Assembly: GCA_937897085.1 (NCBI GenBank)
Contig: CALCOR010000252.1
Location: 1-13,095, forward strand
Length of the DNA stretch: 13,095 nt
Origin: an uncultured euryarchaeote
GTDB taxonomy: Archaea; Thermoplasmatota; Poseidoniia; Poseidoniales; Thalassarchaeaceae
Direction: 5' to 3'
A program made the translations under genes and the position numbers. A model generated the notes under the pieces. The model was not told the origin of the DNA, did not search any database, and saw nothing but the letters and a program-made list of their open reading frames with translations. Below are positions 7,801-13,095 of this stretch, piece by piece (position 1 is the stretch's first letter; each line of letters begins with the position of its first letter).

Positions 7801-8268
7801 GAGCACCGATTCGATGCTGTCACAGGCAACTGCCCGCGGGACAGGGAGGTCGATGGACTCGCACACCTGCTTGAACAGGTCGCGGTCCTCAGCGGAGTCG
7901 ATGGCTACCAGATCGCAGCCGATGAGTTCCACTTCGAGTTCATCTAGGGTGCCGTCGTGGGCGAGCGTACTGGCGAGGTTCAGGGCGGTCTGGCCGCCCA
8001 TACCTGCCAAGAGGGCGTCCGGGCGCTCAAGTTCCAATATCCGCTTGACCGTGGCGGGAAGCAGCGGCTCGATGTAGATGCGGTCGGCCATCTCCGGGTC
8101 GTTCTGGATGGTCGCCGGGTTGCTGTTGACGAGGATGACCTCGAAGCCGTCAGCGCGCAGCGCACGGCACGCCTGCGAGCCGGAGAAGTCGAATTCGGCC
8201 GCTTGGCCGATGCGAATCGGTCCGGAGCCGAGTATCATGATGCGCTGGATGTCATCTCGGCGCGGCAT
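4897..8268 (-). CDS. carB: Carbamoyl phosphate synthase large subunit
   Basis: The product uses two ATP, bicarbonate and ammonia tunnelled from CarA to make carbamoyl phosphate for pyrimidine and arginine synthesis. The 1123-residue chain has both halves on one polypeptide: carboxyphosphate half (GSGPIRIGQAAEFDF at 14-28; VNPRVSRSSA near 300), helical oligomerisation region (about 445-550, ending in PVYRMVDSCAAEF), carbamoyl-phosphate half (GSGPIRIGQGIEFDY at 608-622; VNPRGSRTF near 892), and a C-terminal MGS-like regulatory domain (about 985-1110) with HATPGTA (1021-1027) and VVNTPSKSGG (1063-1072), a phosphate/nucleotide-binding layout as in the UMP-sensitive enzymes. An unusual Pro/Gly/Glu-rich insert occupies 406-434. 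I chose the ATG at 8268, which overlaps the carA stop (TGATG) behind a full GGAGGTGA site. The 35-codon upstream extension only overlaps carA. Confidence 0.97.
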   Translation of the reverse strand: MPRRDDIQRIMILGSGPIRIGQAAEFDFSGSQACRALRADGFEVILVNSNPATIQNDPEMADRIYIEPLLPATVKRILELERPDALLAGMGGQTALNLASTLAHDGTLDELEVELIGCDLVAIDSAEDRDLFKQVCESIDLPVPRAVACDSIESVLAAVDEIGGFPLLVRPAFTLGGLGGGTAWNTHELVEIASQGILHSQIDQVLIEESILGWQEHEYEVMRDAADNCIIVCTMENIDPMGVHTGESVVVAPQQTLSDRDHQMLRDAALKLIRRLDIKGGCNVQFAVDQATGEFAVIEVNPRVSRSSALASKATGYPIARMAALIAVGYTLDELPNPITGEGTTAAFEPTLDYCVVKIPRWPFDKFRTADRRIGTSMKSTGEVMAIGRSFEEAFRKAWASLEYGCPHPRPLTLGDTSEGEGVGERAHTSLPDDILTEWLNVATDRRMGALLEAFRRGWTVEQVRDITQITRWFLHKFERMAKTELEIVARGEAGLLPDEISADEMSRWKSAGVSDANIADALAGFRPEGYRRLPDERGEEAVMRCRHQHRIHPVYRMVDSCAAEFAAITPYYYATYEPGAPVGIDHVPHSRRQTADGEAARRLVVIGSGPIRIGQGIEFDYGCVHAVQAIREAGHEAIIINNNPETVSTDFDTSDRLYFEPLTLETVAEVLLREAADGILLQFGGQTAINLALPLDARLAHLAELGLQLRIEGTSSDAVDEASDRERFERFAERVGLRMPRGLTGRTPQEVRKAVLDIGYPVLVRPSYVLGGRGMEILADDAQLDAYMAEAYLEPDRPLLIDEYLGNAIELDVDAVSDGQEVIIGAIMEHIEEAGIHSGDSTCFIPPQHVGQFILSEVRDWTERIGVGLGIKGCFNIQYAICEDTLYVLEVNPRGSRTFPFVAKSTGIPLARIAARVAIGARLADLDIPEATTGLVCVKAPVFPFLKLRGLDPAPGPEMKSTGEVMGSAPDAAGAYLKARLATEIPVPTEGGVYLTVKDGDKQQLAAIARHLSELGFNLHATPGTAHALREHGLEVEIAYRIAEKQHPDALDLMREGRIQLVVNTPSKSGGAVRDGNMMRRLAVELNIPFVTTMSGARMEVEAIGAAQKGTPEPQRLQVTYL
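6967..7053 (-). repeat. Repeat-like in-frame insert within carB
   Basis: Residues 406-434 of CarB (CPHPRPLTLGDTSEGEGVGE, then RAHTSLPDD) lie between the first synthetase half and the oligomerisation region. The DNA on the coding strand reads as an imperfect palindrome of CCTCACCCnCG-like and GGGGTCGGAGAG-like arms, resembling widely scattered palindromic elements whose translations read PHPxPL...GEG. Whether copies occur elsewhere in this genome cannot be seen here. Confidence 0.35.
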
Positions 8269-9590
8269 CACGTCACCTCCCGAAGGTTCAGTGGCAGTGC
8301 GCCTGCGAGGTGGTTCTCGACCATCTTCTCGAAGCGCTCGAACAGCGGGGCAGCGTCGTGCGGCCCGGGACACGCCTCGGGGTGATACTGCACGCTGAAG
8401 GCTGCCTTGCCGATGACGTCCAATCCTTCGACCGTGCGGTCGTTGGCGTTGACGAAGCGGACCTCGGTGGCAGCATCGAACAGAGCCGTAGGCGGCCCTT
8501 CACCCTCCCAATTCGGGTGAGCGGCGAGTGGTGATTCATCTCTGGGGCAGACAGCGAATCCGTGGTTCTGGCTGGTGATGTCCACCTTGCCGGTCTGCAG
8601 ATCGACGACCGGCTGATTGGCCCCGCGGTGGCCATAACGCAGCTTGTACGTCTCCAGCCCGTTGGCCAAGCCGAGCAATTGGTGTCCGAGGCAGATCCCC
8701 ATGGTAGGCATGTCACATTCCAGTGCGACAGCCAGGGTCTTGCGGGCGGACTTCGCTTGGCCGGAGTGAGCCGGGTCACCGGGGCCGTTGGAGCAGAACA
8801 GAGCATCGATCCTCCATGAGTCAGTCAATTCATCCCATCCGATGTCAGGGGGAGACCAGAGCACCTCGAACCGTTTGCACAGTTCGCGCAGGATGTTGTG
8901 CTTGATGCCGCAATCCAAGGCTCCGATGCGAGGTAATGGGTTACCGTCCTCACCTAATGCACCCTCGTTCAGGAGAACCGCCTGGTCACGGCTCACCTCA
9001 GCCACCAGGTCCTCGAGGTCGGGCGAGGTCATCCGCTCGAGTCGCGAGCGCAATGCCGTCTCCTGTTCCACCGGTCCGAACACGCACAGCAGGGTGCCAT
9101 GCTCCCTCACCCTGCGCGTCACAGATCGGGTGTCAACGGTTGTGATTCCCGGAACACCGTGGGCGAGCAGGAAGTCGTGCACTGAACCGATGCTGTCCCG
9201 ATGGTCAGGATGGTCGATCCATTCGCGACAGACGACTCCTCGAGGCCATACGGCCGCCGATTCCGAGATGCCTGCTGCAACACCGTAGTTCCCGAGCAGC
9301 GGCCATGTGAAGGTCAGGACCTGTCCGGCGAACGAGGGGTCCGTCAGTGACTCTTGGAAGCCGGTCATGCCGGTGGTGAACACCAACTCACCCTCACCGA
9401 CGACATCCGCACCGAACAGGGTGCCAGAATACCTCGAACCATCCGCCAACAGCAGGATTCCTTCACCAGAAGCCACCTCACTGGAAGGTGCGGCCGATGT
9501 GAGCAGCAGGTCAGCAGCGTCAGCACCGGAATAGGCGTTCGAAACACCGCGTTGGTCGGACCCGGGATTGAATCCCCGCGCAGCCCTCAC
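8268..9590 (-). CDS. carA: Carbamoyl phosphate synthase small (glutaminase) subunit
   Basis: The product hydrolyses glutamine and passes ammonia to CarB. The N-terminal CarA domain begins at LLLADGSRYSGTLFG (46-60) and contains VFTTGMTGFQESLTDPS (70-86). The class I amidotransferase domain starts at GALDCGIKHNILREL (223-237). It holds the nucleophile elbow GICLGHQLLG with Cys300, NHGFAV (342-347), and the catalytic His403 and Glu405 in QYHPEACPGP. All catalytic residues are present. With the GTG at 9590 the protein has 440 residues, with about 40 unconserved N-terminal residues. That start has GAGGGTG 5 bases upstream. A GTG at 9476 would give 402 residues starting right at the conserved region but lacks a ribosome site. 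The stop overlaps the carB start by one base, and trm56 ends 87 bases upstream. Confidence 0.95.
   Translation of the reverse strand: MRAARGFNPGSDQRGVSNAYSGADAADLLLTSAAPSSEVASGEGILLLADGSRYSGTLFGADVVGEGELVFTTGMTGFQESLTDPSFAGQVLTFTWPLLGNYGVAAGISESAAVWPRGVVCREWIDHPDHRDSIGSVHDFLLAHGVPGITTVDTRSVTRRVREHGTLLCVFGPVEQETALRSRLERMTSPDLEDLVAEVSRDQAVLLNEGALGEDGNPLPRIGALDCGIKHNILRELCKRFEVLWSPPDIGWDELTDSWRIDALFCSNGPGDPAHSGQAKSARKTLAVALECDMPTMGICLGHQLLGLANGLETYKLRYGHRGANQPVVDLQTGKVDITSQNHGFAVCPRDESPLAAHPNWEGEGPPTALFDAATEVRFVNANDRTVEGLDVIGKAAFSVQYHPEACPGPHDAAPLFERFEKMVENHLAGALPLNLREVT
8273..8280 (-). promoter_or_regulatory. Full-match ribosome binding site of carB inside the carA end
   Basis: GGAGGTGA on the minus strand encodes the last CarA residues and lies 4 bases before the carB ATG. 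Together with the TGATG overlap it indicates tight coupling of the two subunits and decides the carB start. Confidence 0.7.
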
Positions 9591-9595
9591 CTTCG

Positions 9596-9602
9596 CACCC
9601 TC
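9596..9602 (-). promoter_or_regulatory. Ribosome binding site supporting the long carA start
   Basis: GAGGGTG on the minus strand lies 5 bases before the GTG at 9590. It is the main reason for preferring this start over the GTG at 9476. An AT-rich stretch at 9623-9633 (AATCATCATAA on the minus strand) is a possible promoter element further upstream. Confidence 0.4.
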
Positions 9603-9639
9603 GGACCGTCCCTGAGAGCCGCTTATGATGATTCGCTAG

Positions 9640-9660
9640 GGGCTGGACTGTGTCCAGCCC
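9640..9660 (-). terminator. Strong hairpin between trm56 and carA (terminator or leader structure)
   Basis: GGGCTGGAC and GTCCAGCCC form a perfect 9-bp stem around a 3-base loop, starting 17 bases after the trm56 stop. On the minus strand it is followed by CTAGCGAATC, not a T-run, so intrinsic termination is uncertain. It may also stabilise the upstream mRNA end or separate two transcription units. The stem is certain, the role is not. Confidence 0.45.
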
Positions 9661-9677
9661 GCGCGCGTCGTCGTGCG

Positions 9678-10256
9678 TCACTCATCCTCAGAGTAATCGA
9701 CGACGTCCTTGCCCCGCGATGAAGGGCGAATCTCAAGCTGACCGCCCGAGAACTGATTGGCTCCCGGCATGCCACCGAGGAAGGCTGCCATGAACACGGC
9801 CAGCGCTGCCACTTCGGAGTGTGGTTGGTTACCCACGGCCACATTGTGCTGGCACACCTCGTAGTACTCCTTGCCGACCTTGGCACCGCCGACCACCACC
9901 GCCAACGGCCTATCGGTGGGAATCTGGCTGATGGCCTGCTCGTGCGGCTCACCATACATCGTCAGGTGAACTGCCACCCCGGGCATACCATCCCCTGCGT
10001 CAGTGGTGAATCTCCTGAGCCAACCGAGTGCAGAATCCTCGTGGGTGGCTTCGAACTCTCCTCCAAAGCGCTTGGACACCTCTCTGAGGTTGCTGAGCAC
10101 GTCTTTGTCAGCCTCACCTGCCAGCAGGAAGCGTTCAGCACCGAAAGCGCGCGCAACCAGACCGACGTGCGTCGAGATGCGCGGATCACGTCCTATCCGA
10201 TGGCCGAGCCTCAACACGGTGATTCGAGCGGGAGCGGATGGCTCAGAGCCGGTCAT
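9678..10256 (-). CDS. trm56: tRNA (cytidine(56)-2'-O)-methyltransferase, aTrm56
   Basis: This archaeal SPOUT methylase transfers a methyl group from S-adenosylmethionine to the ribose of C56 in the T-loop of tRNA. The 192-residue protein shows the family signature from its start: VLRLGHRIGRDPRISTHVGL (14-33). It continues with VHLTMYGEP (96-104), then the trefoil-knot cofactor region VVVGGAKVGKEYYE (120-133) and NVAVGNQPHSEVAALAVF (138-155). An acidic tail ends the chain. Length is normal. The ATG overlaps the stop of the upstream membrane-protein gene (TGATG) with no ribosome site, so it is probably translated by re-initiation. A hairpin and carA follow. The family is essentially archaeal and is one reason for assigning the window to archaea. 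Confidence 0.93.
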   Translation of the reverse strand: MTGSEPSAPARITVLRLGHRIGRDPRISTHVGLVARAFGAERFLLAGEADKDVLSNLREVSKRFGGEFEATHEDSALGWLRRFTTDAGDGMPGVAVHLTMYGEPHEQAISQIPTDRPLAVVVGGAKVGKEYYEVCQHNVAVGNQPHSEVAALAVFMAAFLGGMPGANQFSGGQLEIRPSSRGKDVVDYSEDE

Positions 10257-10957
10257 CAGCCGTCGGCGGGGGGCGACGCCTCTTCAGGGTTATCGAAGTC
10301 TCCAGAAGTGAGCAGCAGTGGTTCATCGTCAAGCGGAGCGATGTCCAAGGGGAAGGCGTGCAGCAACTTGCGCACCCAGTCGAGCAGAATCGCATCCAGC
10401 AGCAACTGCGTAGCATAGTGCATCATCACCCCGAGAGCCGCAAGGCGCATCGATTGCATGATCAGTGACGGCTCGCCGCTGTCAGTGAACATCAGCCAGC
10501 CGATTGGCTCGACGGCGAAGTAGAGGGCGATGATCAGCAGGATTCCCCCGAATGCACCAGAGGACCAGTTGGAGCGCTCGCGACTGTGCATCAGGGCAAG
10601 AGTGGCGATGAACACCAGAGCGGGAATCAACAGAGAGACCTGGAAGAAGGAAAGTTCCCAGATCATCGAAGCCGGGTTAGAGTCGTCGTCACCGAGCCGG
10701 TCACCGATTACCGAGATGGTCAGCCACCAGAAGATGCCGATCGCTGCCAGAAGGACACCGCTGGCCACCGAACGGCTGTAGATCATCTGCCCCATCTCAT
10801 GCCGATCCTTGGGTTGCAGCCGCTGGAGCACACTCTCCGCCAACTCGAGGTTCTCGTGCGACGGAAGCTGTGCATCCTCGTCACTGACCAGCAGGCGGGG
10901 CTCAGGCTCTAGCTCACCACCATATTCGTCGTAGGATGACGCTGCCGCCGATACCAT
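10256..10957 (-). CDS. Hypothetical four-helix membrane protein
   Basis: I do not recognise this 233-residue protein. It has a soluble acidic N-terminus (about 1-60, with a charged helix SHENLELAESVLQRLQPKDR at 33-52), then hydrophobic segments at about 63-85 (LLAAIGIFWWLTISVIG), 99-124, 133-157 (ILLIIALYFAVEPIGWLMF) and 166-195. It ends in an acidic tail of about 35 residues. No signal peptide, metal motif or catalytic motif is evident. The frame extends 82 codons upstream to 11203, but that extension lies antisense to folP and reads as low-quality Arg/Pro/Ser sequence, so I use the ATG at 10957. An AT-rich box on the same strand lies about 29 bases before it. The stop overlaps the trm56 start by one base, so the two are coupled. 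Function unknown. Confidence 0.72.
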   Translation of the reverse strand: MVSAAASSYDEYGGELEPEPRLLVSDEDAQLPSHENLELAESVLQRLQPKDRHEMGQMIYSRSVASGVLLAAIGIFWWLTISVIGDRLGDDDSNPASMIWELSFFQVSLLIPALVFIATLALMHSRERSNWSSGAFGGILLIIALYFAVEPIGWLMFTDSGEPSLIMQSMRLAALGVMMHYATQLLLDAILLDWVRKLLHAFPLDIAPLDDEPLLLTSGDFDNPEEASPPADG

Positions 10958-10982
10958 AGTGGCCAACGTCCCAGCGTGAGAT

Positions 10983-10993
10983 GATAAACGATA
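10983..10993. promoter_or_regulatory. AT-rich box possibly shared by two divergent promoters
   Basis: GATAAACGATA (TATCGTTTATC on the other strand) is the only AT-rich run between the two divergent genes. It lies about 27 bases before the folP ATG at 11014 and about 29 bases before the membrane-protein ATG at 10957. It could serve as the TATA element for both. If so, the upstream folP ATG at 10981 is not the real start. Inference from spacing. Confidence 0.4.
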
Positions 10994-11013
10994 CCCCCAA
11001 CCTCGACTCGCCC

Positions 11014-11856
11014 ATGGCTGACTTTCGACCATTCCTGCGTCGCCGCCCTGATGGGCGGCCTCGCCTGATGGGCATCGTGAACGCCACTCCTGACTCATTC
11101 CATGCGGGGTCGCGAGTCGATTCCGTTGCCGAAGCGGTCGAGGTATCTCTCGCCATGTGGGACGCAGGTGCGGACTGGGTAGATGTCGGCGGCGAGTCGA
11201 CACGGCCGGGGGCTCGCCCCGTGGCTGTGGAGGAGGAATTGGAGCGAGTGATCCCGGTGATCTCGGCGCTCAAGGATGCTCGTCGTGATGGTCTCATATC
11301 CATCGATACCAGACGGCCCGCGGTCGCGGCCGCAGCCTTGGATGCCGGTGCGGACATGGTGAACGATGTCTCGGGGCTACGCGATGAGGTGATGCTCGAA
11401 CTGGTGCGCGACAGAGGATGTGCGGTGTGCATCATGCACATGCTCGGCGAGCCGGGCGACATGCAGAGTGACCCGCAGTACACCGATGTCGTTGCTGAGG
11501 TCAGCCGAGAACTGAACGACACCGCGAACAGACTGATCGCGGCTGGGCACCCTGCCGAACTCATCTGCATCGACCCGGGAATCGGATTCGGCAAACTGCT
11601 GGAGCACAATCTCGCGCTGCTGCGCGATGGTGCGCAACTGCGCGGGCCGCATGGCCTCGCGCTGCTCTGGGGAGTCAGCCGCAAGTCGATGTTCAAGGAA
11701 CTGCTCGGACAGGAGAGGGCCGAGGACAGGCTCTCAGGCACCTTGGCTGTCGCAGCTCACGCCTACAACAGAGGCGTCGACCTGCTGCGAGTGCACGATG
11801 TCGCTGAACACGCCGCATTGTTCACCGCGCTCAAGGAACTCGAACGCGAGGTGTGA
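11014..11856 (+). CDS. folP: Dihydropteroate synthase
   Basis: The enzyme condenses a pterin pyrophosphate with p-aminobenzoate (or, in archaea, possibly another arylamine) to form dihydropteroate in folate-type cofactor synthesis. The 280-residue TIM barrel keeps the known motifs in order: MGIVNATPDSFHAGSR (19-34), DVGGESTRPGA (57-67), SIDTRRPAVA (96-105), MVNDVSG (115-121), CIMHMLGEPGDMQ (139-151), CIDPGIGFGK (185-194), WGVSRKS (219-225) and the closing RVHDV (259-263). Pterin-contacting Asn and Asp positions and the S-R-K phosphate site are intact. I prefer the ATG at 11014. An ATG at 10981 would add 11 residues (MINDTPNLDSP) but falls on the likely promoter box and has no ribosome site. 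The TraB-family gene begins 2 bases after the stop. Confidence 0.94.
   Translation: MADFRPFLRRRPDGRPRLMGIVNATPDSFHAGSRVDSVAEAVEVSLAMWDAGADWVDVGGESTRPGARPVAVEEELERVIPVISALKDARRDGLISIDTRRPAVAAAALDAGADMVNDVSGLRDEVMLELVRDRGCAVCIMHMLGEPGDMQSDPQYTDVVAEVSRELNDTANRLIAAGHPAELICIDPGIGFGKLLEHNLALLRDGAQLRGPHGLALLWGVSRKSMFKELLGQERAEDRLSGTLAVAAHAYNRGVDLLRVHDVAEHAALFTALKELEREV
11848..11853 (+). promoter_or_regulatory. Ribosome binding site of the TraB-family gene
   Basis: GAGGTG within the last two folP codons lies 5 bases before the ATG at 11859. It supports that start over the GTG at 11853. Confidence 0.55.
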
Positions 11857-11858
11857 AC

Positions 11859-13046
11859 ATGGGAGAGAATGACCCGAACATGCCCTTCATCGATGTCGAC
11901 GATAACCTGCGCCTGTTCGGAACGGCGCACATCAGCAAGGACTCGGCAGACGCGGTTCGAGAGCAGATTGGAGAGTGGAAACCCGATCTGGTGGCAGTGG
12001 AACTGTGCCAGAGCCGGATGGACGCACTCACCAGCGGCCGACGGTTGGATCAGGAGGGACTGAGCAAGGTCATCAAGGAGGGCAAGGCGCCGCTCGTACT
12101 CTTCCAGAGCCTGTTAGCCGCTGAACAGCGCAAGATGGGGCTCGAGGAGGGCCAAGAACCGGGAACGGACCTGTTAGCGGCCGTACAAGCGGCTGAAGCG
12201 GCGGACATCCCAGTTGAACTGGTGGACCGCGATGTGCAGGTCACCCTGCGTCGGGCGTGGAGCAAGATGGGGCTGCGCGAACGGTATCGGGTGCTCAAGG
12301 CTCTTGTCTGGGAGGAGAAAGAAGAGGACGAAGATGCTCCCAGCGTGGACGACCTGCTGAAGGACAGCGACCTGCTGACCGAACTCCTCGACGAACTGAA
12401 GCATGTGGCACCCGGAGCCGGAGAGGTGCTCGTCGATGAGCGGGACGAGTACATCGCCACCCGCATCTCGCAGATTCGTGATCGCGGCAAGGTGCTCGTG
12501 GTCATGGGCGCCGGCCACCTCAAAGGAGTGAACACACAACTCGGCTCGATAGATGGTGGATCTGCCAGGTCGACCAGGCTGGCGGAACTCGACGGTGTGC
12601 CGCAGAAGTCGGCATTCCGTCGCTCACTCAAATGGGCCATCCCTGTGCTGGTTATGGGGCTGATGGGATACCTGCTGATGCAGGGTGACTGGGAGACGCT
12701 GAAGGAGACTCTGCTCATCTGGATCGTCGCCAATGCGGTCCTGGCAGCCATGGGCGTGCTGCTCGCCCGCGGACACCCGTTCGCCGTGCTCACGGCCGCC
12801 GCCGCCTCGCCCATCACATCCGTCAATCCGACGCTCGCCGCCGGCTGGTTCGCAGGTTACGTGCAGATGAAGATGGATGAGCCGACGGCGGCTGACCTGA
12901 CCGCCTTCATGCGCCTCGACGAATACTCGCTGTTCTGGAAGAACCGCGCCGGCAAGGTGCTGCTCGTGACCGCGCTCGGAAATCTCGGTTCCTCGTTGGG
13001 TGCATGGATCGCCGGCTCAGCGCTGCTGTTCTCCACCGGATTCTAA
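11859..13046 (+). CDS. TraB/PrgY/Tiki-superfamily membrane protein
   Basis: This 395-residue protein belongs to the family that includes enterococcal TraB/PrgY (pheromone shutdown) and animal TIKI proteases. The soluble N-terminal domain carries the hallmark GTAHIS (21-26), VAVELCQSRMDAL (45-57), VDRDVQVTLRRAW (122-134), DERDEYIATRI (193-203) and the second G-x2-H motif GAGHLKGV (217-224). These are the positions proposed as metal-dependent active-site residues in Tiki-like members. The C-terminus holds hydrophobic segments at about 259-274, 283-303, 306-332 and 365-391, so it is an integral membrane protein. The motif EPTAADL (341-347) occurs between the last segments. It is translated from a site inside the folP end and is probably co-transcribed with it. 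Its substrate is unknown, and the archaeal branch has no settled function. The stop is followed by a GC-rich hairpin. Confidence 0.88.
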   Translation: MGENDPNMPFIDVDDNLRLFGTAHISKDSADAVREQIGEWKPDLVAVELCQSRMDALTSGRRLDQEGLSKVIKEGKAPLVLFQSLLAAEQRKMGLEEGQEPGTDLLAAVQAAEAADIPVELVDRDVQVTLRRAWSKMGLRERYRVLKALVWEEKEEDEDAPSVDDLLKDSDLLTELLDELKHVAPGAGEVLVDERDEYIATRISQIRDRGKVLVVMGAGHLKGVNTQLGSIDGGSARSTRLAELDGVPQKSAFRRSLKWAIPVLVMGLMGYLLMQGDWETLKETLLIWIVANAVLAAMGVLLARGHPFAVLTAAAASPITSVNPTLAAGWFAGYVQMKMDEPTAADLTAFMRLDEYSLFWKNRAGKVLLVTALGNLGSSLGAWIAGSALLFSTGF

Positions 13047-13057
13047 GTTGAGCGTCT

Positions 13058-13080
13058 TGGCGGCGCCTACGGCGCCGTCG
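13058..13080 (+). terminator. GC-rich hairpin after the TraB-family gene
   Basis: CGGCGCC (13061-13067) and GGCGCCG (13071-13077) pair around TAC, extended by G-T and G-C pairs outward. It begins about 12 bases after the stop. No T-run follows within the window, so it may be a weak terminator or an mRNA-end structure. Confidence 0.35.
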
Positions 13081-13095
13081 CAGGGGTCAAGAACC

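Noticed and set aside
8269..8373. 35-codon upstream extension of the carB frame
   Set aside because: It lies within carA in another frame, and the family start plus a full ribosome site are at 8268.
11047..11074. 10-base direct repeat CCTGATGGGC in folP
   Set aside because: The two copies are in different frames and encode family-typical residues; a chance repeat.
10958..11203. 82-codon upstream extension of the membrane-protein frame
   Set aside because: It lies antisense to folP, with Arg/Ser/Pro-rich shadow composition.
10914..11741. 275-codon minus-strand open frame
   Set aside because: It is a shadow of folP: Ser/Arg/Ala-rich, no domain, while the plus strand carries all dihydropteroate synthase motifs.
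1..13095. CRISPR array, tRNA, rRNA, insertion sequence, phage or defence genes
   Set aside because: No regularly spaced repeats, no cloverleaf with T-loop consensus, no transposase or integrase motifs; nearly all sequence is explained by housekeeping genes.

Overview
The window reads as a gene-dense piece of an archaeal chromosome. It carries three markers of archaea or Euryarchaeota: the translation factor aIF2-beta, the tRNA methylase aTrm56 and a GfcR-type HTH-PRTase regulator. It also has a class I lysyl-tRNA synthetase and an archaeal-type TraB membrane protein. The GC-rich sequence, very short gaps, full-length bacterial-style carAB and folP, and a lipobox lipoprotein together suggest a planktonic euryarchaeon such as Marine Group II (Candidatus Poseidoniia). 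That placement is an inference from gene content, not a computed phylogeny.

Layout, left to right. (1) On the minus strand, the aIF2-beta gene is followed by a lipoprotein gene cut by the left edge. (2) Divergently on the plus strand come dut (dUTPase), a 75-base gap with two perfect inverted repeats, gfcR, lysyl-tRNA synthetase, and a zinc-ribbon/coiled-coil protein of unknown function. (3) Convergent to these on the minus strand is a four-gene block, transcribed right to left: a four-helix membrane protein, trm56, carA and carB. Two of its junctions are TGATG stop/start overlaps. (4) Divergently on the plus strand are folP (dihydropteroate synthase) and a TraB-family membrane protein, probably co-transcribed. 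No rRNA, tRNA, CRISPR array, insertion sequence or phage gene was seen.

Most genes are housekeeping: translation initiation, tRNA charging and modification, carbamoyl phosphate for pyrimidines and arginine, dUTP removal, and pterin/folate synthesis. Several first-in-unit genes have an AT-rich box 27-30 bases before the chosen start codon and no Shine-Dalgarno, as expected for leaderless archaeal transcripts. Most downstream genes have a clear GGAGG/AGGTG-type site or an overlapping stop/start. I used this contrast to choose starts.

I see no evidence for a large undescribed system. The points most worth a second look are the paired inverted repeats before gfcR, the tetrad-repeat zinc-ribbon protein, the low-complexity insert in CarB that resembles a translated palindromic repeat, the apparent loss of the zinc knuckle in the lysyl-tRNA synthetase, and the single AT-rich box that may serve two divergent promoters.
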